From the NCBI GenBank assembly GCA_964568795.1, contig CAZMRQ010000003.1:1-64000 (forward strand): a stretch of 64,000 bases of DNA, in the 5' to 3' direction. Below, piece after piece: positions 25,648-34,448 of this stretch. The notes under the pieces were generated by a model. The model was not told where the DNA came from, did not search any database, and worked only from the letters and a program-made list of their open reading frames with translations. The first letter of the stretch is position 1; each line of letters starts with the position of its first letter. The position numbers were made by a program, and so were the translations under genes. The DNA comes from CAZMRQ01 sp964568795 (GTDB lineage Bacteria; Pseudomonadota; Gammaproteobacteria; Comchoanobacterales; Comchoanobacteraceae).

Positions 25648-26515
25648 CCATGTATTGTGAAGGTCTGTGAGGGTCTGGTTTTGGTTTTGTAAATAAATAA
25701 TCTGAGAATAATAAGCATCCTCTGACAAGGTATTCAATGAGCTTAAATAGAGGGGGAACAAGGTTGATAATCTTTTTGACACTGATATGCGGCTTGCCTC
25801 CATCCTTTGAGGGTGCAAATCCTTGGTCTCCAAAAGGGGATGTGATGAGGATTTCGCGTAATACCTGTCTAATAGTTAGACTATTTAAATTCATGGATAT
25901 TCCGTCTCTATTCTCAATTATTACATGAGAGGTCCGTTGTGTTTGAAATGGATTGGGCGACTCTTCAGAAATATTGCTGATGTATGTATGTTGCATGTGT
26001 TCAATATGAGGTGAATATCTTTCTGCAGGCCAAACCCAGTCAATAAGTGAGATAATGATTTGATTCAAGATGAAAGAATTGATGATAATGCAAAGGGGTA
26101 TAGTGATGATTTCAGCATATGTCAAAACACATACCAAAAAGACCATCTGAACACAGGTATAAAACATTTCCATGCTTTTATGTTTTTGAAGTATATGATT
26201 CCGAGCTGATAAATACTGTTGGGTAGTTACATTGCAAAAAATCTCATACTTGGCTGTAAAAGATCTGAAATTGTGCACTGGATAGTGCATTTCAATTGTT
26301 TTTTCGACTTCATCAATACGGGCTTGCAGAGATCGGTCATTGCTGATGTTTGTTGCATACGCGTCAACATTGAGAAGTTCATAGTTAGTTATCTGATGAT
26401 CAGTGAATATACTGATAGTATAGAGTGTCATTAAGTCACACACATACTTATTGTCATATTTGACTGGTATCAAAGCTGGTAGCCCTGTGATGTCATCAAT
26501 ATAATACGAATTCAT
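25505..26515 (-). CDS. Orphan membrane protein overlapping ligA
   Basis: About 336 residues, no family recognised. A polar N-terminal region is followed by a hydrophobic hairpin of two helices (about residues 118-162, including MVFLVCVLTYAEIITIPLCI), then a soluble half with a Pro- and Ser-rich tail. ATG 26515 has a GGGAG site and is preferred to the GTG at 26527. The last 47 or so codons run antisense into the 3' end of ligA, including HQDPPPQLHG. The unbroken length and good ribosome site argue for a real gene; the tail past 25648 may be a late extension after loss of an earlier stop. Confidence 0.6.
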   Translation of the reverse strand: MNSYYIDDITGLPALIPVKYDNKYVCDLMTLYTISIFTDHQITNYELLNVDAYATNISNDRSLQARIDEVEKTIEMHYPVHNFRSFTAKYEIFCNVTTQQYLSARNHILQKHKSMEMFYTCVQMVFLVCVLTYAEIITIPLCIIINSFILNQIIISLIDWVWPAERYSPHIEHMQHTYISNISEESPNPFQTQRTSHVIIENRDGISMNLNSLTIRQVLREILITSPFGDQGFAPSKDGGKPHISVKKIINLVPPLFKLIEYLVRGCLLFSDYLFTKPKPDPHRPSQYMVKSYQLAQPMKSHSKSAVPDSTKDQPCHQDPPPQLHGSPSSILDQSL

Positions 26516-26593
26516 ATACACTCCCACAGATATTATGGACGTGTTTAGAGTCTTTGAACGAAAAAGATTATTAAGTAATTATTAAACAGTATA

Positions 26594-27415
26594 TTATGAG
26601 CGAGGCAATTTTTCGTGCTCTGTTATGATCTGCTCATACCCACTGCGATAATTAGGGACTGAGAAAGAAAACCGCTGCTCTATGAGGTTTAATGGGACGA
26701 TTTTTCGAGGGGGGGATGTAGCAGATGTCCGTGTGTTTGCATCAAGAGGCAGTCCTGTTCTTGTACTAAGCCAGTGATTGATAGTATTTGTTTTTTCTGG
26801 CTCTGGGTCTGAAGCAATATAGAGGCTGCTTGGCGTTGGATGTTGAATAATATAGTCAATAATATCAACAAGGTCATCTCTATGGATATGGTGACTGTAG
26901 TTTTCATCTCCCGACAGGGATGCTTGACCTTTGACTAAAGAACCCAGCATGCCAGCACGTCCAGGGCCATATATTCTGCTAGGGCGGATAATGACATGAT
27001 TAAGATCGCTTTTGATGACAGCTTCTTCTGCTGCTGCGAGGCGTTTGGCTCTTATTGTCTTTGGCTCTATCGGGGTTTGCTCGGTAATGTAGTCCCCCTG
27101 TTGGTCATAGATGCCGGTAGAGGAGATATAAATGAAAAGTTGAGGCGGTTTGTCATGCCTTTCGAAGCATTGAACGACGTGTCCGACATCTTTGGCATGT
27201 TGATCCACTGCACTTTCTTTATTAGGCGGGATACAATAGACCACCGCATCAGCTTCTGGCCATAGGTGACTTGCTAGATGGTGTGCGTTAGCTTTTATAT
27301 GATGATGTGGTTTCTCTGAAGGGCTGCGGCTAACTGTTGTAATTGCGTGGTGAGAGGCGAGTTTGTCAGCTAAGGCTTCTCCAATATAGCCATGTCCGAT
27401 GATAACTATGTTCAT
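26594..27415 (-). CDS. NAD-dependent epimerase/SDR family protein
   Basis: A 273-residue extended SDR-type oxidoreductase. MNIVIIGHGYIGEALADKL is the Rossmann NAD-binding start (GxGxxG), YISSTGIYDQQGDYITE holds the conserved Ser and a YxxxK-like segment displaced as in YeeZ-type proteins, and VIIRPSRIYGPGR is the substrate-side motif. The nearest named relative I can suggest is the YeeZ group; the substrate is unknown. ATG 27415 follows an AGGAG site. It is the last gene of a four-gene minus-strand operon (rhomboid, Smr, kinase, SDR). Confidence 0.75.
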   Translation of the reverse strand: MNIVIIGHGYIGEALADKLASHHAITTVSRSPSEKPHHHIKANAHHLASHLWPEADAVVYCIPPNKESAVDQHAKDVGHVVQCFERHDKPPQLFIYISSTGIYDQQGDYITEQTPIEPKTIRAKRLAAAEEAVIKSDLNHVIIRPSRIYGPGRAGMLGSLVKGQASLSGDENYSHHIHRDDLVDIIDYIIQHPTPSSLYIASDPEPEKTNTINHWLSTRTGLPLDANTRTSATSPPRKIVPLNLIEQRFSFSVPNYRSGYEQIITEHEKLPRS

Positions 27416-27453
27416 AAAGTGAGCTCCTGCTTGTTGTTTTATTATCGGCGTTA

Positions 27454-28074
27454 TCAGGTCCGATTGCAAGATGAGAAGCCAAGGTCTTGCAAATGTTTTC
27501 TCAGAGCTTGCAAGTCATGATGAGCATCAACCCCTTTGAGTATGCAATGGGCAAGTTTTTTAGTCGGTTCGGTATAGGCTATTTGACCGGGACGAATAAA
27601 CCTGAGGTATTTATTGAGGGAATCTTTGACTTTAGCCCTAGAGCGTTGGCGATTCAGTTGACGCACTAAAGCAAGATCTAAAGGCGTGTCGATGTATATT
27701 ATTGTATTGGCAAGATCACGTATATCTTGGCAGTGCGCTGCCATTATTCCTTCGAGTATGAGAGGTTTATGAGGACTTATCGTGTTTTGGTTGTGTTGAG
27801 ATATTCTTGTTTTATGATTGTAACTATTCGCCATGAATTCTTTATGATCTTTATACATTTGCAGATGAGCTATGAGTTGTGTGAGATCAAAAGCTTCCGG
27901 GGTATCTAGATTGGTGTGCAGCATTTTCTCATAGGTGTCATTTCTTCGGTCATAGTAGTAGTCATCTATGCTTATAATTTGCATATCAGGATGATGCGCT
28001 TTGTATGAATGACTGAGTGTTGATTTTCCAGCTGAGGAGGGTCCTGTTATGATGATTAAGAAGTTATTTTCCAT
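27454..28074 (-). CDS. Uridine kinase-like P-loop kinase
   Basis: A 206-residue P-loop protein. Walker A is TGPSSAGKSTLSHSY near residue 10; ISIDDYYYDRRNDTYEKM matches the uridine kinase/phosphoribulokinase acceptor region; TPEAFDLTQLIAHL, KPLILEGIMAAH and NRQRSRAKVKDSLNKYLRFIRP follow the same order as in uridine kinase. It likely phosphorylates a nucleoside or related small alcohol; uridine is the best guess. The start ATG 28074 lies inside the end of the Smr gene. It could salvage pyrimidines from a host. Confidence 0.75.
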   Translation of the reverse strand: MENNFLIIITGPSSAGKSTLSHSYKAHHPDMQIISIDDYYYDRRNDTYEKMLHTNLDTPEAFDLTQLIAHLQMYKDHKEFMANSYNHKTRISQHNQNTISPHKPLILEGIMAAHCQDIRDLANTIIYIDTPLDLALVRQLNRQRSRAKVKDSLNKYLRFIRPGQIAYTEPTKKLAHCILKGVDAHHDLQALRKHLQDLGFSSCNRT

Positions 28075-28390
28075 CGGGTCTTCCCTTGGAGACACAGATA
28101 TTTGTTGAACCTAAGTCATGCGGCATTGAGAGCCAGTAGCCCATACAGCGGTGTTCTTTGAGAGCCCATTTCCTCACTTCATCTGCAAGGGCGTATGTGC
28201 CTTTCCCATGGATGATTTGACAGATAAAGGGTCGTGGGTTATTAGCAATCATTTCTTGCAGGGTTTCGATTGATTCTTGTCTAGTTAAACCATGTAAATC
28301 GAGTGAAAAATCAGTTTTCTGTGATTTCTTCATCTGGCGAAACTGAGTTATCTTCAGTCCAGGCTTTCTGTGTTCATGTTCCATGTGCAT
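28064..28390 (-). CDS. Smr-domain protein (SmrA/SmrB-like)
   Basis: A short Smr-domain protein of 108 residues. The LDLHGLTRQESIETLQEMI segment and IHGKGTYALADEVRKWAL match the Smr fold; LDLHGLT and GKG are the family marks (usually HGxG; here HGKG). Related SmrB cuts mRNA at collided ribosomes and MutS2-type Smr domains act on DNA or RNA, but this short form has no assigned role. It sits between a rhomboid gene (four-base overlap) and the kinase gene (11-base overlap), so the operon is tightly coupled. The start could also be GTG 28393 or ATG 28384. Confidence 0.85.
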   Translation of the reverse strand: MHMEHEHRKPGLKITQFRQMKKSQKTDFSLDLHGLTRQESIETLQEMIANNPRPFICQIIHGKGTYALADEVRKWALKEHRCMGYWLSMPHDLGSTNICVSKGRPDGK

Positions 28391-28998
28391 CACAACATAT
28401 AGATGTAGCTTGATATGAGAGAAAATGGGGGGATGCAGCCGTAGTAGTTTGTGAAAATACCGCTGACCAGCCCAAATAAATGCCCTTCATAGGATACGGC
28501 TTCATCAGTTGGCAGGACAGATAGCAATGAGCTGCCGAAGTAATAGATAGTGATAGCACCGATAACGAATGACCCAGGGGTCTGATGAAGGTAGGAGTCT
28601 GCTAAGATGTAGCCCACATAGCCCATAATAAGTCCGCTGGCACCGATGTGGGTGGCAGTTCTGCCTAATAACCATGTGAGAGTTCCGGAAAGAAGTGTAA
28701 TTGAGACAGTAGCACACAAGCATGTCCAATTTCCTAATGTCATCATAAAGACAAATAAGACAAACAACGGAATGGAATTAAAGAAAATATGGTCAAAACT
28801 GCCATGTATCCATGGAGACAGTACAATGCCAGGCAAGCCAAGTATCTGTCGAGGTCTTACTCCAAATACAGCTAAATGCCCAGCGGCAAGTACATTTAAT
28901 AATTGCACAGACCACATGACGCCCAGCAGCATAAGGCCTTCGTAGACATGCAATTTAATCGCTAGCAATAGATTGTTTAATTGGTCAATGAGGCCCAT
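28390..28998 (-). CDS. Rhomboid-family intramembrane serine protease
   Basis: A 202-residue inner-membrane protease with about six hydrophobic helices. HGSFDHIFFNSIPLFVL carries the conserved HxxxN, GASGLIMGYVGY the catalytic Ser (GxSG, about residue 124), and YEGHLFGLVSGI the catalytic His (about 173). The catalytic set is complete. Substrates are membrane proteins cut within the lipid layer. First gene of the minus-strand operon running down to the SDR gene. Confidence 0.88.
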   Translation of the reverse strand: MGLIDQLNNLLLAIKLHVYEGLMLLGVMWSVQLLNVLAAGHLAVFGVRPRQILGLPGIVLSPWIHGSFDHIFFNSIPLFVLFVFMMTLGNWTCLCATVSITLLSGTLTWLLGRTATHIGASGLIMGYVGYILADSYLHQTPGSFVIGAITIYYFGSSLLSVLPTDEAVSYEGHLFGLVSGIFTNYYGCIPPFSLISSYIYML

Positions 28999-29079
28999 AA
29001 AAGATCAGAGAATAACTCTTAATTAAATTATAGGATTATAGCCGAGAAATCAACAATAGGGCCAATATGCCATACATAT

Positions 29080-29409
29080 TTATTTTTTCTGGTTGATTTC
29101 GTCTAGTTTTTCTTGCGCCTTGCCTGCGTAAATAGGATGATTGCTTGCTGCGACTTGTGAGAGCTTGTATAAGCCCTTATTGGTTTGTCCAGAGGCCATG
29201 TATGCCAATGCAAGATCATAGTGAGACGGGATGGACTCATACCTGCTCAGATAGTCAAAATCATTTTGATGACTGGGGGTTGGCTTGCTGCTCCTCTGAG
29301 CTGTTTTTTGGGGGATCATGCTCAAGCAAATGAGAAAGATCAGGGCGCACAAAAGAATGGATACAACGCTGTAGGGGGTGAGGTGTAAAAAATGAAGTAT
29401 GCTTGTCAT
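29080..29409 (-). CDS. Small membrane protein with FimV-C/TPR-like tail
   Basis: A 109-residue protein: one membrane helix (about residues 14-31), a polar linker, then a helical module YDLALAYMASGQTNKGLYKL followed by ASNHPIYAGKAQEKLDEI. The module resembles a TPR or the C-terminal domain of FimV (LDLARAYIEMGD...AR.LL). FimV normally lies just upstream of truA in this group, and truA is 1.5 kb away, so this may be a shrunken FimV relative; that is an inference. It is divergent from mutM. Confidence 0.5.
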   Translation of the reverse strand: MTSILHFLHLTPYSVVSILLCALIFLICLSMIPQKTAQRSSKPTPSHQNDFDYLSRYESIPSHYDLALAYMASGQTNKGLYKLSQVAASNHPIYAGKAQEKLDEINQKK

Positions 29410-29527
29410 AATGTGACTATAACAAATTATGGCGTGACTGCCAAAAACTTTGCTGATTATTTACTAGGCATACTAGCTATGCTTGAGCACTTACTGATAC
29501 AATGGGCTAAGTTGTATAGAGGCTGAT

Positions 29528-30349
29528 ATGCCAGAGCTTCCAGAAGTTGAAACGACTTGTCGAGCTATTCGATCAGGAGTTGAGGGCAAAATTTTAACTA
29601 AGATGCAGATCAAAAGGCGTGATTTAAGGTGGTCTATCACAGACGTGCTGCCGCGTGTTGTTCTGGGACAAGTCTGCCGACAGGTTAAAAGACGGGGCAA
29701 GTACATTCTTATATATTTTGACAGTGGAATAGTGCTTATCCACCTGGGCATGAGTGGTTCTTTACGATGGGTCCATGATAAGGTGTGGCGGGTTCATGAT
29801 CATGTGATGATGCAATGGGGTGATGCGCCGCTTCATTACTGTGATCCAAGGAGATTTGGTTTGATTCTATGGTATGAAGCCAGTTGTATGGAGGACATTA
29901 GATTTCTTCAAGGTTTAGGCTTGGAGCCTTTGACTGAGGAGTTTGATGGCAGGTGGTTGTATCAGCAAACCCGCGGGAGCAAACAGCCGATTAAATCATG
30001 GCTCATGAATGCAAAAAACATTGTTGGGGTGGGCAATATTTATGCCAATGAAGCCCTGTTTAGAAGTGGGATACATCCTCTTAAATTAGCAGGGGAGTTG
30101 AGTCAAAAAAGCTCTCAAAAACTCAACAATGCGATTAAGACTGTATTGAGCACGGCTATTGATCAGGGTGGAACAACATTACGAGACTTTCACACAGGGG
30201 AAGGTCAACCCGGGTATTTCAAACAGAGTTTGATGGTGTATGGCCGCGCTGGCCAAGCATGTTTTCAATGCCATAATCCACTAGAAGAATTACGGATTTC
30301 GGCAAGACAGACTGTATTTTGTGGCAGGTGTCAGAAGCAAGGGTTGTAA
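29528..30349 (+). CDS. mutM: Formamidopyrimidine-DNA glycosylase
   Basis: Removes 8-oxoguanine and other oxidised purines from DNA and cuts the strand at the site. N-terminal PELPEVETTCRAI carries the catalytic Pro and Glu; HLGMSGSLRW and the CDPRRFGLI loop are typical; NIVGVGNIYANEALF is the helix-two-turn-helix; the C-terminal zinc finger has CFQCHNP...CGRCQ. Length 273 is usual. It lies immediately before a cysteine-rich secreted protein gene. Together with mutY (50977) the GO repair pair is present. Confidence 0.96.
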   Translation: MPELPEVETTCRAIRSGVEGKILTKMQIKRRDLRWSITDVLPRVVLGQVCRQVKRRGKYILIYFDSGIVLIHLGMSGSLRWVHDKVWRVHDHVMMQWGDAPLHYCDPRRFGLILWYEASCMEDIRFLQGLGLEPLTEEFDGRWLYQQTRGSKQPIKSWLMNAKNIVGVGNIYANEALFRSGIHPLKLAGELSQKSSQKLNNAIKTVLSTAIDQGGTTLRDFHTGEGQPGYFKQSLMVYGRAGQACFQCHNPLEELRISARQTVFCGRCQKQGL

Positions 30350-30399
30350 TTAAATATACCCCTGGTAAAATGAAGTCACTATTAAATGGAGTTAGCCGT

Positions 30400-30867
30400 A
30401 TGACAGTTGATATGAAAAAACGCAGTGTCATTAAAAAAACAGCATTAGCCACAGCTGCAGCAGCAGCTACTGCAGCATCAGTTAATGCCCATTATGTGCA
30501 TTTTTCTCCGTCTGTAGACTACAAGCCCCAGTCAAACAATTCCTCCAGAAAGTGCGGTCTATGCATAAATTTCTATGATTCCACTTGTACTAAGCATGAC
30601 AAACTCACTCCTGGAGCTGCTGTGTGTAATGATTTTTCTTCGACAAATCCACGTGAGACAATTGAAATTGAAGCAAAATATAAAGAACGCGCTTCTGGTA
30701 GCAGTAGATGCAGAAAATGTCGCTCCTATAGAAGCAGTAGACGTTCTGAAATTGGAACATGCCGTGCCAATGAAAAGTCCCTAAGGGAAATTAGCTCTTC
30801 AAAAGCCGTTTTTTATGCAGGAGCTAACTCAACTTGCAGCAGATACGTGGCAAAAAGCCACAACTAA
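30400..30867 (+). CDS. Secreted protein with two four-cysteine modules
   Basis: A 155-residue exported protein. The N terminus MTVDMKKRSVIKKTALATAA is basic then Ala-rich, like a Sec or KR-type Tat signal; cleavage is likely after SVNA. Two modules follow: Cys52-x2-Cys55-x7-Cys63-x12-Cys76 and Cys104-x2-Cys107-x13-Cys121-x24-Cys146. The order CxxC, C, C recalls high-potential iron-sulfur proteins, which are Tat-exported, but spacing differs and the Gly-Trp-Cys mark is missing; structural disulfides or metal binding are also possible. ATG 30400 has GGAG eight bases upstream. The gene sits 50 bases after mutM and 14 before truA. No family is recognised. Confidence 0.7.
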   Translation: MTVDMKKRSVIKKTALATAAAAATAASVNAHYVHFSPSVDYKPQSNNSSRKCGLCINFYDSTCTKHDKLTPGAAVCNDFSSTNPRETIEIEAKYKERASGSSRCRKCRSYRSSRRSEIGTCRANEKSLREISSSKAVFYAGANSTCSRYVAKSHN

Positions 30868-30881
30868 AGAGTGTTTGCTAG

Positions 30882-31655
30882 ATGCGTTTTGCTTTAGGTA
30901 TATCATATCTTGGATCAAGCTATGTCGGATGGCAGTCTCAGCCAGGCCAAGATACAGTTCAGGGCCGTGTTGAGCAAGCTGCCGCTGTTGTGGCTAATCA
31001 TGATGTGACATTAATGTGTGCTGGGCGCACTGACAGCGGTGTTCATGCTGCGTGTCAAGTTGCACATCTTGACGTTTACACACCTCGGTCTTCTCAGCAA
31101 CTTTGCCGTGGTATAAACAGCCATCTTCCTTCTGATATTCGGGTGTTATGGGCTGTTCCTGTAGCTGATGACTTTCATGCTCGTTTTACGGCATTGTCAC
31201 GCAGCTATACCTATATAATTGATCGGGGGAAGCAGCACTTGCCCGCTTTTTTAGGGTGGACTCACTGGTGCCCTTATTTGCTTGATCTTGCCGATATTCA
31301 GAAAGCGATGGCTTTCTTTATTGGGGAGCATGATTTTGCTAGTTTTCAAGCCAGTGGCTGTCAGTCTGCTCATGCAAGACGCGAAATAGTTGATTTTCAT
31401 GTTGCTCAATCTGGCCAGTTATTATATCTTAACGTTACAGCCAATGCATTTGTTTACCGCATGGTACGTAAAATGGTTGGCTTACTGGTTGAGATAGGTC
31501 GTGGCCGTCAGCATCCTGATAGGGTTGAGTATTTGCTTCATCATATTAGTCCTAGTGCTACACCTCCCATCGCTGCATCTGGTCTGCATCTAAGCAGCGT
31601 GGCTTATCCAGAAGGCATGATCCCGAAAGTAGCTCGGTACTTTTCAATCAGTTGA
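30882..31655 (+). CDS. truA: tRNA pseudouridine(38-40) synthase TruA
   Basis: Converts U38-U40 of tRNA anticodon arms to pseudouridine. The N-terminal ISYLGSSYVGWQSQPG, the catalytic Asp in CAGRTDSGVHAACQVAHLD (about residue 52), FHARFTALSRSYTYII, FIGEHDFASFQASGCQS and NAFVYRMVRKMVGLLVEIGRG are all conserved. Length 257 is usual. It begins the truA-TraI-like-accD-SPOR-cvpA cluster and its stop is next to the ribosome site of the following gene. Confidence 0.96.
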   Translation: MRFALGISYLGSSYVGWQSQPGQDTVQGRVEQAAAVVANHDVTLMCAGRTDSGVHAACQVAHLDVYTPRSSQQLCRGINSHLPSDIRVLWAVPVADDFHARFTALSRSYTYIIDRGKQHLPAFLGWTHWCPYLLDLADIQKAMAFFIGEHDFASFQASGCQSAHARREIVDFHVAQSGQLLYLNVTANAFVYRMVRKMVGLLVEIGRGRQHPDRVEYLLHHISPSATPPIAASGLHLSSVAYPEGMIPKVARYFSIS

Positions 31656-31663
31656 GGTTAGAT

Positions 31664-32941
31664 ATGTTTCAAGAAAAGAGCAATCAGTCACATCCCAAAG
31701 AGGCTTGGCTTTACCCCATTTACCCATCGACGCAACTGCTATCTATGTTGGGTCATAAGAACCTACTAGAGCAAATACAACAATTAATTATGAGTCGTTG
31801 TAAAAGCCCGAATGACCCTGATGACGTGAGTCAAATGATCGATCAATATTACGGTGTTTGCTACGATGATCTCTTTCATCGTTATGCTCAATTTGTTCAG
31901 TGTTTAAATGAACCCGGACTTCATTGGGAAGAGTTCATGCTAAACCGTGCTCTTATAAGAGTCTCGGCTACACTAAAAATGACTTCTGGTCACTTGCCTC
32001 AACTTGCGAAAGCTTATCCACGCCTTGGGGGCGTAGAGAAAATACTCTATGCTATCGTATCTGCTACGCTTCTTTATGAGCTTGGCAGGGTTTGTGAAAA
32101 CAGAGTGATTCATTTGTGTAATCATAAGGGCGAATTCATTGATATTTGGGATCCATTAACTGGCCCTATTGATGCCAGCTCCAATTTCAAAGTTCGGTAT
32201 GAGAAAAATTGGCAAAAAAGTTTGCTGGGTCCTCTGACTGTATGTTATTCACGCTCTGTTATGCCAAAAGTAGGCATGCTTTGGCTGGCTGATTCACCCG
32301 ATCTTCTCGATTGGTGGTTTAAGCTTTTGCTCGATCCAGAAGAAGGATACAGCGAGTTCGGCATTAAATTTGATTTTGATGAATTGGCACGAAATATGGC
32401 TCGCACTGAGTTGGAGTCTTTGCCAGTGGAACGCCGTGCGTCGCAAAATATGTTGGCAGGAGAGGCTTTTTGGCAATGGCTGAATGATGCTTTGGCAGAT
32501 GGTCGGGTGCGATACAATCAGGACAACGCTTATGCGCATATGACTTCTGAAGGCTTGCTTCTAGATCATGAGAGAGCGATTGAAGAGTTTTTATTGGCTC
32601 AAGGGAATTTTACTGACAAAGCAGCGATTCTTAAACAAATAAGGCAGCTCGGTGTGGCGGAAAAAAATGGCTCTGATCTGCGTTTTTCCAAATACTTATT
32701 GTCCTATCCAGGGACTGATGCACAAAAATCAGCTACTTTGTTTGGGCATGGCCATCAACATGACACTCACCGTGTTGTCAATGGCATCCTTATTCAGGCT
32801 TCATCACTTCAGCATGGGCATCATATGCCACAGTCTGAGCATGTCCAAGCGACTTCACAGGTATCATGGGTGAATCAGTTTTTCCAACGTTTTCTTGATC
32901 TTGTGAATATCAGTGGTTTTGATCATACAAGACAACCATAG
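31664..32941 (+). CDS. TraI/MobH-like (TraI_2) domain protein
   Basis: A 425-residue soluble protein. The first half has the pattern of the TraI_2 domain of MobH-type relaxases (PxYPSTQLLSMLGHKNLLEQI, then DLFHRYAQFVQCLNEPG); the second (about 265-300) resembles its C-terminal partner domain (AFWQWLNDALADGRVRYNQD, AHMTSEGLLLDHERAIEEF). The HH/HD residues expected in active relaxases are not clear. No other transfer gene is present. Its position between truA and accD, with tight spacing on both sides and an ATG at 31664 after GAGG, suggests a settled chromosomal function rather than a passing plasmid. The role is unknown. Confidence 0.6.
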   Translation: MFQEKSNQSHPKEAWLYPIYPSTQLLSMLGHKNLLEQIQQLIMSRCKSPNDPDDVSQMIDQYYGVCYDDLFHRYAQFVQCLNEPGLHWEEFMLNRALIRVSATLKMTSGHLPQLAKAYPRLGGVEKILYAIVSATLLYELGRVCENRVIHLCNHKGEFIDIWDPLTGPIDASSNFKVRYEKNWQKSLLGPLTVCYSRSVMPKVGMLWLADSPDLLDWWFKLLLDPEEGYSEFGIKFDFDELARNMARTELESLPVERRASQNMLAGEAFWQWLNDALADGRVRYNQDNAYAHMTSEGLLLDHERAIEEFLLAQGNFTDKAAILKQIRQLGVAEKNGSDLRFSKYLLSYPGTDAQKSATLFGHGHQHDTHRVVNGILIQASSLQHGHHMPQSEHVQATSQVSWVNQFFQRFLDLVNISGFDHTRQP

Positions 32942-32949
32942 GTGGAAGT

Positions 32950-33789
32950 ATGAGTTGGCTATCCCGTTCTCTTCCTGGTCTTAAGGCATCTTCCCGCATG
33001 ACTCCTATGCCTGTTCTTTGTCCTGAGTGTGCAAAACCATGGCATGATAATAACTCATGGCAAGTCTGCGGGAGTTGCGATCATCATATGCCTTTAGGTA
33101 TTACAGATCGATTCAAACTGTTGCTTGATCCCCATTACTGTACTTTATTCACAGACATCACCTCTTCTGATCCACTGGGTTTTGTTGATACTAAGGCGTA
33201 TAAGGACCGTATAGTTGCTGCAAGAGAAAAAAGTCTCACCCAAGAGGCCCTTTCAGTTGTCACAGGCACGTTGGCGGGTTTACCAATTACTGTGGCTGGT
33301 TTTGATTTTAGCTTTATTGGTGGCTCCATGGGAAAGGCTGTAGGTCAGAGGTATTCCCAGGCAATTGATCACTGTATTGAAAATAAGACAGCTTTGTTGA
33401 CTATCAGTGCAAGTGGTGGTGCACGTATGCAGGAAGGGGTGCATTCACTTATTCAAATGGCTCGGGTGTCAATGAAATGTACTCAACTGGCTGAAAATCG
33501 TTTGCCCCACTTGTCTTTGTGTGCGCATCCCACATCTGGCGGTGTGGCAGCAAGCATGGCGATGTTGGGTGATGTCATTTTTTCAGAGCCTAAGTCTTTT
33601 ATCGGATTTGCAGGCCCGCGTGTTGTTCAGAAGACCCTATCTCAAGAGATCCCTGTTGGATTTCAGAGTGCGGAATATTGTCTAGCTCAAGGATCTCTTG
33701 ATGCTATTGTGCCTCGCAAAGATCAACGTCAGTTCTGTTACGATGTTTTGTCTGTGCTATTATCACCGGAGTTGAAAACCAATGTATAA
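32950..33789 (+). CDS. accD: Acetyl-CoA carboxylase carboxyltransferase beta
   Basis: Beta subunit of the carboxyltransferase that makes malonyl-CoA with AccA. The N-terminal zinc ribbon is CPEC...CGSC (about residues 24-43). The crotonase-like core shows FSFIGGSMGKAVGQR, ISASGGARMQEGVHSLIQMA, HPTSGGVAASMAMLGD and GFAGPRVV. Length 279 is near normal (E. coli 304). Its end overlaps the SPOR-protein gene by eight bases. AccA is encoded at 48491; AccB and AccC are outside the window. Confidence 0.96.
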   Translation: MSWLSRSLPGLKASSRMTPMPVLCPECAKPWHDNNSWQVCGSCDHHMPLGITDRFKLLLDPHYCTLFTDITSSDPLGFVDTKAYKDRIVAAREKSLTQEALSVVTGTLAGLPITVAGFDFSFIGGSMGKAVGQRYSQAIDHCIENKTALLTISASGGARMQEGVHSLIQMARVSMKCTQLAENRLPHLSLCAHPTSGGVAASMAMLGDVIFSEPKSFIGFAGPRVVQKTLSQEIPVGFQSAEYCLAQGSLDAIVPRKDQRQFCYDVLSVLLSPELKTNV

Positions 33790-34447
33790 TACTGTTAAAA
33801 GATTGCTTGATATTATTATAATAGTATTGTTGATTACGATCTTAGTTCCAAGTGAGTGGTTTAAAAGGAAAGTTGAAACACCCATAGTTGCTTCAGAGAA
33901 AGTTCAGTCACTTGCCGCAGAGACAAAGAGCAATCAGCCAAGCATCACGCAGAAGCCATCTGAGCAAGGACAGCCCGTTAAAGTCGCAGAAGGGCCAGCC
34001 CAACAAGGCTCGCAACTTCTGCCAGTTGTTAGTCAGCAGGAAAAGGCACCCAGTGCTACGCCGTCTATAGCCAGGAAGTTGAACACGCACGCTGCTCTTT
34101 CTCCTGCGCCAACTGTCCAATCTGTTTCAAGGATAGTGCCTGCACCAGCAGCCAAGCAAAAATTGGTTGTTGTGAAATCGCAAAAAAGTGCGCCAGCAAA
34201 GTCTTACAGCAGGCCTCTCATTCAAGATAACCAGACATTCTTTAAACTAGGGGTCTTTAAAAAAGTCACGTCTATTAATCATCTGAAGCAAATGATGAAT
34301 GCAGCGAAACTGCCTGTACGCTTGGTGCAGAAAGATGATATGACGGTGTTCTTTGTAGGGCCGATTGATGATCAATCTCTTGGGCAAGTCCGTGATACTT
34401 TAAAGAAAATGCAACTTCCTATTATAATGACGCGGGTGAAATCATAA
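33782..34447 (+). CDS. SPOR-domain membrane protein (DedD-like)
   Basis: A 221-residue protein with one N-terminal membrane helix (about 8-24), a long Pro/Ser/Gln/Ala-rich periplasmic linker (30-145), and a C-terminal SPOR-type domain (about 152-218: FFKLGVFKKVTSINHLKQMM, then VRLVQKDDMTVFFVGPIDD). SPOR domains bind denuded septal peptidoglycan, and DedD in the same genomic place is a cell-division protein. Sequence likeness to E. coli DedD is low outside the domain. It overlaps accD and is followed by cvpA one base later. Confidence 0.8.
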   Translation: MYNTVKRLLDIIIIVLLITILVPSEWFKRKVETPIVASEKVQSLAAETKSNQPSITQKPSEQGQPVKVAEGPAQQGSQLLPVVSQQEKAPSATPSIARKLNTHAALSPAPTVQSVSRIVPAPAAKQKLVVVKSQKSAPAKSYSRPLIQDNQTFFKLGVFKKVTSINHLKQMMNAAKLPVRLVQKDDMTVFFVGPIDDQSLGQVRDTLKKMQLPIIMTRVKS

Positions 34448-34448
34448 A

